From Thermothelomyces thermophilus ATCC 42464 (lineage: Eukaryota; Ascomycota; Sordariomycetes; Sordariales; Chaetomiaceae): a stretch of 64,000 nt of DNA. The position numbers were made by a program, and so were the translations under genes. Each line of letters begins with the position of its first letter. Positions within the stretch are counted from its first letter, which is position 1. The stretch is from the NCBI RefSeq assembly GCF_000226095.1, contig NC_016477.1:620001-684000 (forward strand). Reading direction: 5' to 3'. Positions 58,466 through 64,000 of this stretch are shown here, in pieces. The notes beneath the pieces are model-generated. The model searched no databases. It was given only the letters and a program-made list of their open reading frames with translations, and was not told where the DNA came from.

Positions 58466-59218
58466 CTAGGGCGTTGAGGGCCCCTCAGACAGCAAGTCGC
58501 TAAGGAGAGATGGCCATTCCAAGTTATCGCTTTCTGAATCGGTCGGAGACTGCCCATTGTTTATCGGGGTATGTTCCCCAGGAGACGACCGTCTTCGGAG
58601 AAACCGCGGGCCGCTCATGGTGTGTTGCAAATGGCGGGTTGACGAAATGCCCGGCGTCGACCGCGATCGGGACATCGTTCTGCTGGCGGTTGGGGATTGT
58701 TGTCGGTTAGAAGCGGTCGCTTCTTGCGGAAGCCCTTGCTCTCCGACCGCCGTTGACTCCCCGTTGGAACTTGGTGCTTGCCCCCAGGGAGGGAATGCTG
58801 GAGTTGCACGGTAGACCCCGAAAGCGTCCGGCGCGCAACCAGGGACCGGTACCCCGGGCAAAAGACGGTTGTATGTCACTTTGTTGTGGAATTCACGCCT
58901 TCCTTCGTGACTATTGCGATGCCAGGAACCGTCGCAAGCCGATTCAGTATAGTTGATGGTCACCCGGTTGTAAAATGTGTGCTTGCCGGGTACGGCGGCG
59001 GCGTAGGTGCCGAAGCCGATATAGTTGATCGTAGTCGGGCCATAATATACATACTCGGTCGGACCGGAGGGAGAAACGGCCGAGACGGCGTGCCAATTGA
59101 CGACTACTACGCCGTGATACCGATGTATTCCTGGCGGGTGAAGGCTATCCGCGTTGCTACCGTCGTAATTAATGATCGTAGGTCCGTAGTAGTCGTACTT
59201 TACCTGGCGGGCACATAT
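58466..59218 (-). CDS. Orphan ORF with YYGPTxINY repeats (partial model)
   Basis: A 250-codon open frame on the minus strand. It has no ATG until codon 86 (at 58963), so the start must come from an upstream exon. The N-terminal half repeats a Tyr/Asn-rich motif: DYYGPTIINYDGSN, then VYYGPTTINYIGFG, then TFYNRVTINYTESA and a weaker HNKVTYNRLL. The C-terminal half is Ser/Pro-rich and disordered, ending LEWPSLLSDLLSEGPSTP. Upstream minus-strand sequence to about 59535 is open in another frame; removing 74 bases from a GTTTCC donor to a CCAG acceptor would join it in phase, but this is only one option. The family is not recognised. Spaced aromatic/Asn repeats suggest a beta-rich or self-assembling segment, which is inference. 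Confidence 0.5.
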   Translation of the reverse strand: MCARQVKYDYYGPTIINYDGSNADSLHPPGIHRYHGVVVVNWHAVSAVSPSGPTEYVYYGPTTINYIGFGTYAAAVPGKHTFYNRVTINYTESACDGSWHRNSHEGRREFHNKVTYNRLLPGVPVPGCAPDAFGVYRATPAFPPWGQAPSSNGESTAVGEQGLPQEATASNRQQSPTASRTMSRSRSTPGISSTRHLQHTMSGPRFLRRRSSPGEHTPINNGQSPTDSESDNLEWPSLLSDLLSEGPSTP

Positions 59219-59742
59219 CTAGGTACCCGGCGGCATGTTCGGCCCAACCAAATGAATCGCGGAAAAGGGTCGGAAACGATACAGGTGGTGGATGCTGAGC
59301 GCTGTTCTGGACAGCTCGGAAAGGTTCCATGCTCTCCTGTTTTGGCTTGTCTGGAGAACTTCCCGGTAGCCAGTGGGCCCTGAAGCGTGTTGACAAACAA
59401 CGGAAGGAAGGGGCTGATGAGAAGATTTCTGATCCCTGCGATGCCCGCTTCAATCTCTCCTTCCCATTTCATCTGAAACTTCAATTGCTGGGGTCCTTGG
59501 TGCTCGGGGTCTCTGAATTTCACCAATCCTAACAATCTAAACGCTAGTAAAGACCGACAATCATAATTACATTCGCATTAACTTCATGAGAGTGAAGCTC
59601 GGCATCGCCGTTTCCTCCTAGGCCTTCCCCTCTTTCTTCCCTTCACCACCCCACCCTAATGAGATTCGGCACGTAAATTCACAACTTCCATCTTCCCCCA
59701 TTTACTACCTAAATATCTCGTATCCTACGTCCATCGCTCCGC
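59219..59742. other. Interval upstream of the YYGPT-repeat ORF
   Basis: May contain one or more 5' exons of the repeat ORF (open minus-strand frame 59200-59535). Otherwise nothing recognised. Confidence 0.35.
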
Positions 59743-61250
59743 CTACAAACCGAACACTGGAGGAGGCGTCTTGATCAGCGGCCAGATGGTACCGCGCATC
59801 AGCGCCAAGTGGGCCTCGCTCCTGCCGAGCTGCTCACAGTAGAGATGGGCGGGACAGGCGTCGCCCTCGGGCATGTCGTACGCTCCCGGCTCGTCCTCAG
59901 CCGGGGGGGCCACGCCCGTGCTTTCCTGTCGCCAGTGCCTCGAGGACACGATCCACTTGCGCCGCGTGGCGAGCACCCATTCTTTCTTGTGCCGCTTCAG
60001 CGCCTCCAGCTCGTCGATCGAGGCTCGGTGATCCCTTTCAGCTTGAGCAAGGGACTTGTGGTGTAGGAAGTAGTCGTGGCACGTTCGGAAAACTGGCATG
60101 CCGTTTACTGCGAGTCGGTTGGTGGAGTTGATGACCGCTTGGATGTCTTGGACTCGGAGGAGGAACAGGGTCTTCTCGCGGAAACCGGCATCGGCTTCGT
60201 GGAAATCTTCTTTTTCCACGCTCTCCTCAAGAATGTCACACAGTTGCTGGATCATGGGTCTCGCGCAGGGATGGCTCATCTCGTAGCTCGCAAAGTCGAA
60301 ATCCCGGGCCAGCATCGGGTGGCCTGCAAGGCTTGGATTCCTCATCACGGTGACCCGCGACGTCAAGTTGGGCAGCGGTGCGATCGGGAAGATATGACCC
60401 GGAACTCTGTGCATGACGGCGACCTGGAGAGCGTAACGAACGAGCGAGAGGCTGCCCTCCCAGACCGGGTGGCAGACCAACAGCTGAAGATTATCGGAGA
60501 TGGCGGTGGAGAGGAAGCCCGGATTGGGGAGCGCTTGCCCGTCGACATTGATGTCCGGCAACACAGAGTCATCGAGCTTCAGACCGTACGTGAACAGGTC
60601 GGGTAGCGACCTGTTGAAGATGCGAGGACGAGTTCCCAGAGCATGAGCTCTGGTCGGTGTGTGCTGCAGTGGCGCTGAAGAGAAGCGCGGTCCTGCGCAG
60701 TCCAGGACTGCCGCAGGAGATGCGAATGTACCGGTGACCATAACAGGTTGGGAAGGTGAGATACAGTGATCAAGGAGTCCTTCTCCGGCTCACCCACGAC
60801 CGCTCGGGATTCACCAGCGCGGTCCTGAGCACCCTCATCTCTATCTTTTTTTTGACCGTCCTCCGGCTTGTCTTGAGGGACATCTGCGCGTTTTCTCCTC
60901 TTATTCGAATTTCCTAGATTCTTCGATGCTGCGGGCTGCCAGGCGCCCCGTTTCAATGATCCCATCCGTATCGTGTCCTGTCTGTGCTCCCTCTTGATTG
61001 ATGGCCGCTCCTCCTCATCGTTCGCGGGCTCCAGAGCAGCCTCTAGCGCGAGGTAGTGGTTTTCGACATTATAATCAACACGATCGGATGGATCGCGCCG
61101 TCGCAGCTGCCTAGTGGTGGCGGTGCTTTGGGGCTTGAGTTCGTCTTTTCTGCCGAAGATCGGTAAGCGCTGTCCTCCACAAACGCTGCTGCCGTCGAGG
61201 TCGGAGTCTTCGATCTCGGACACGCTACTGTTGCTTGACGTGTCGGTCAT
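59743..61250 (-). CDS. Orphan two-exon gene of unknown function (about 479 aa)
   Basis: The ATG at 61250 opens MTDTSSNSSVSEIEDSDLDG. Exon 1 is charged and disordered with a nuclear-localisation-like NSNKRRKR. A 68-nt intron (60731-60664, GTACAT donor, CTGCAG acceptor) or a 101-nt one (60764-60664) joins it in frame to exon 2, which runs to the stop at 59743. Exon 2 looks like a folded domain: NRSLPDLFTYGLKLDDSVLP, VCHPVWEGSLSLVRYALQVA, RVTVMRNPSLAGHPMLARDF, YEMSHPCARPMIQQLCDILE, REKTLFLLRVQDIQAVINST and a basic helix ELEALKRHKKEWVLATRRKW. No family recognised. Together with its neighbours it suggests lineage-restricted content. Confidence 0.6.
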
Positions 61251-63602
61251 AATTTTGTTATCTTGTTTCCTTGAATCGGAAAAAAGAAACATAGTCCAGA
61301 AGGTCATGCACAATTGAAGAACGAATGGAGAGTCATTAAATGCGAGAGTTCTCTACTGTTACTTGGTGCAGAAATCATTTTGATGTTGCCATGACCTGCT
61401 AAGGTTAAATCGCCAATCAGAACATTGATTGAACAATAGAACAACAGCTGTTCGGATGAAAAGACTCTTTGGCAAGTACAGTCAGGATTAGAGGTCAGGT
61501 AGCTAAACAATTCATCTAGTCTTGTCAGTTCTTCCCTTCTTCCCATACCGGTGCTCGTTATGTTGGTTTTATAGGTAATCACGTACTAGAAGAACGAGAA
61601 AAGAAAGAGATCTTGCTAGACAAGTGAGTAGTGGGTGGTAGGACAGGTAATTACATGTACCTTTGATCTAAAGCCGGACATCGTATCTGTGGGGGTGGGT
61701 GTTGTGAATTGAGAATTGTAGTGTGTACCAGAGTATAAGTCTTTTCAAAAACAAGGGCCATCTGCCTCCACCAGACAAGACACGGATGCAGGCTTGCTAA
61801 TATACTTGGGAATAATATAAAGACGAGAACGAGCACACGCATACGATCGAGGAGAAGACAAGGACGTATTGCCTGGTGGTGCACTTCTTTCGGCAACCAC
61901 TTTCATCGCTTCACGGTGACTGATGCAGGTTTTCACTAGCAGGACCATTGTTGCTGTTCCTAGCCATCGGCCTGCTTCGCTCGTACCTGCATTAATATCC
62001 AGCTACAATAGCGCGCCGAAGAGGTTTGATTCGGCACGACAGGCGGCGGAACCAGGACAAGGTACACCGAAAGGACCTCGAGCCTCGTCACAAGTTATCA
62101 AACAAGAGCTGTAACCCAGCGTCGTTGAAATTTGCTAACCGAACTCGACAGTTCGATGTTTGGGTGTGTGGAGTCATCTGCCCCTGGCAGCCAATGGGCA
62201 TCCTGGCCAGGGCTCGATCGGGCAGGTGGATTTGCAGTGGTTGATGCAATCGACGGCTCCATTTCCCAAGCATTCAGGGTACTGAACTGCACATATCTTC
62301 ATGTGCATTGCATACCCCGCCGTACTGGAGACCAGGTTGATTACAGATCAATGTTGACAGGTTAAGAGAGAGGACTGAATAAAAGCACATGGTAAGAAGC
62401 ACGGTCAATGTTATCCCGGTGGATGAAGCGTCCAAAACAACCCGCGAGGCTCATGTCGCGATCTAGGGCACTGTGCTAGTGGAGCCGGGAGGTCCAAGTT
62501 AGTGCAATACAAGAATAAGAGGACTCATCAGGAAGCAACTCATAGACTCCATTGCTTGTGATAAATTCAAGCACAAGAAAGGAGGACCAAGGCCAGGAGC
62601 AAGTCGAACTCTTAATTGACATGACTCGTCTTGTCACAAACAAGCTAGATGCAGTCTCGTGTTCGACTGGTTTGCTTGATGGCTAGTTGTGGGCACGTTG
62701 AAAACGAGCAGACGGGCAGCGACCTGCGGGCCGCACAATACATCCATGCCTCCGCTGCGGAGCGTATGTGCGTAGAGCACAGACTATCCATATATGCGCC
62801 GGAATATGTATTTTGTTGTAGCGAGGATGTGCACGCGACCGAGCAAATAATTAGTGGACGTGATTTCCGCCCTCAGTGGGCCTCCCAGCTGCGGGATCAC
62901 ACCTGAGCTGAGACAGATCCCGCCGTAGCACCACTGATATCAAGGCTTGGCCAGATCTTCGTCATGTTTTTGCCTTGTGCAGCTCGGCAGATGCGGTATG
63001 ACATAACTAACTCCAGCCGCAATCGGAAAGATCTTACCGGCCCTTGCGAGACATCGGGGCCCCGGTGACCGTGTGGGTGGTGACACGTCCGAGCCCGCCA
63101 TGGGAAGTGGGCCCAATTGGAGCCCATCCCGGAGAGCGGATCGGGACCTCCCATGGCGGGTCGAGCGATCATGAACTAAACTTTGCTTTCGGGCTAGGCA
63201 AGGATCGGCCCCGATCTCCCCGTCTACCGAGCTAGCCGCACAGATTGGGGCAGCTTCGTGGCGATCATCTGATGGGCAGCAGTAACTAGTGTATGCAGCG
63301 CGGCATCACGACGCTTGCTGGGGTTGGTGAGAGAGGGTGATGCTGGTGAAGGGCGCACAAAGTGAAATTTCTCAGAAAAACAATGTGTGGGTGACTCGTA
63401 TAAAGGCAGTTGCGCTTTGCCCGCGGGCGGTCATCAGGTCCTTGAGTCCTGAGTTTCAAGGCTTCCGAAGGCTCACTCCAACAACGATTCCCTTCCTCTC
63501 CTCCCCCCCCCCTCTTCCCTCCCCATAACCAGGCCGTTAAGTCCCCCATCCATCCATCAAAATCCTGTCAAGACCAAAAAGGCCAATCTCTCCCCGCTCG
63601 CG
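61251..63602. other. Spacer of about 2.3 kb
   Basis: No gene supported. Open frames are short and overlapping. The right end contains a TATA box at 63399-63404 and a long C/T-rich tract (about 63490-63525), a layout typical of a fungal core promoter, before the flavoprotein start at 63603. Confidence 0.5.
63399..63404 (+). promoter_or_regulatory. TATA box of the flavoprotein gene
   Basis: TATAAA about 200 bases upstream of the ATG at 63603, followed by a C/T-rich tract close to the likely start of transcription. Confidence 0.5.
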
Positions 63603-64000
63603 ATGCGTCCCTTCTTCATGCTGGCGCTGACGGCGCTGGCCGCAGTGGCCAACGCGGCTGCTCTCCCCCAGACCCAGACACAGAAAGAGCCCGGTCTCGG
63701 CACCGACTACGATGCCATCATTGTCGGCGGCGGCCCTGCCGGACTGAGCGCGGCCAGCGGCTTGGCGCGGGTGCGCAGGAATGTCCTGCTGATCGACTCG
63801 GGCGAGTACCGCAACGCGCCGACGAGGCACATGCACGATGTGCCGGGGTTCGACGGCGTCACGCCCGCCTACTTCCGCTGGGCGGCCCGCCAGCAGATCT
63901 CTTACTATAAGACCGTCACCATGGTCAACGGCACCGTGTTCAAGATCCAGCCCGGTAACGAGAAGAACACGTACTTTGTCGTGTCGAGTCGCGAGCCCGG
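63603..64000 (+). CDS. Secreted GliT/thioredoxin-reductase-like FAD oxidoreductase (cut by window end)
   Basis: The first 132 codons are visible and the frame is still open at the edge. Residues 1-18 (MRPFFMLALTALAAVANA) form a clear signal peptide. After a short linker comes the FAD-binding Rossmann motif DYDAIIVGGGPAGLSAASGL (glycines at 42-44 and 47), then NVLLIDSGEYRNAPTRHMHD and VPGFDGVTPAYFRWAARQQI. The YRNxxTxHMH signature is shared with GliT/HlmI-type dithiol oxidases and fungal thioredoxin-reductase-like proteins. These enzymes oxidise dithiols in epipolythiodioxopiperazine pathways or act as stand-alone oxidases. The redox CxxC would lie beyond the window, so activity cannot be judged. 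It may open a cluster to the right. Confidence 0.85.
   Translation, partial: MRPFFMLALTALAAVANAAALPQTQTQKEPGLGTDYDAIIVGGGPAGLSAASGLARVRRNVLLIDSGEYRNAPTRHMHDVPGFDGVTPAYFRWAARQQISYYKTVTMVNGTVFKIQPGNEKNTYFVVSSREP

Noticed and set aside
63040-63175. Imperfect palindrome around CCCGCCATGGGA and CCTCCCATGGCGGG
   Set aside because: Only a short imperfect match with no related copies seen in the window and no flanking duplications; not enough to call an element.
1-64000. Mobile elements, retroelement or viral coding, CRISPR arrays
   Set aside because: No reverse transcriptase, transposase, integrase or capsid-like coding was seen on either strand, no long terminal repeats were noticed, and no regularly spaced direct repeats of CRISPR type are present.

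Overview
The window looks like nuclear DNA of a filamentous ascomycete, most likely a Sordariomycete close to Sordariales/Chaetomiaceae. That placement is inference from gene content and style. Coding regions are GC-rich and cut by short introns (about 47-162 nt) with GTRNGT-type donors and CTRAC-like branch points. The gene set is typical of the group. No viral, retroelement or transposase coding was found, no tRNA or rRNA gene was supported, and no CRISPR array was seen.

Layout. 1-6.4 kb: a Vip1/Asp1-type diphosphoinositol pentakisphosphate kinase in six exons, one of them 22 nt. 6.4-20.4 kb: a gene-poor stretch full of short GTATGTAC/TCCGTAC-type repeats; its one convincing gene is a hidden 56-codon Cys-rich ORF at 13114-13284. 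A few relic-like coding tracts lie at 16.6-17.0 and 19.3-20.6 kb. 20.4-26.2 kb: a GH76 alpha-1,6-mannanase and tubulin cofactor D. 26.2-30.7 kb and 32.2-34.9 kb: repeat-rich spacers around a conserved coiled-coil protein of unknown role.

34.9-52.5 kb is a dense housekeeping block: DcpS scavenger decapping enzyme; a GILT-like protein whose CDS overlaps DcpS tail to tail by 26 bp; a hexokinase-family (GlcNAc-kinase-like) gene with an 18-nt microexon; an Fnx1/Vba-like MFS transporter; a polytopic membrane protein; NSE1 of the SMC5/6 complex; a tail-anchored unknown; BRE2 of COMPASS; and CEF1/CDC5 of the spliceosomal NTC. BRE2 and CEF1 are divergent across 326 bp.

52.5-63.5 kb looks accessory: more AT-rich to the eye, with long spacers. 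It holds an orphan 418-aa ORF, a protein-kinase-like gene with an HND catalytic loop and one apparent frameshift, an orphan ORF with YYGPTxINY repeats, and a two-exon orphan. The window ends inside a secreted GliT/thioredoxin-reductase-like flavoprotein starting at 63603.

Exon boundaries were placed by eye from splice consensus, reading frame and family conservation. For the Vip1, TBCD, DcpS, GILT, hexokinase, MFS, BRE2 and CEF1 models the exon lengths sum to a multiple of three.
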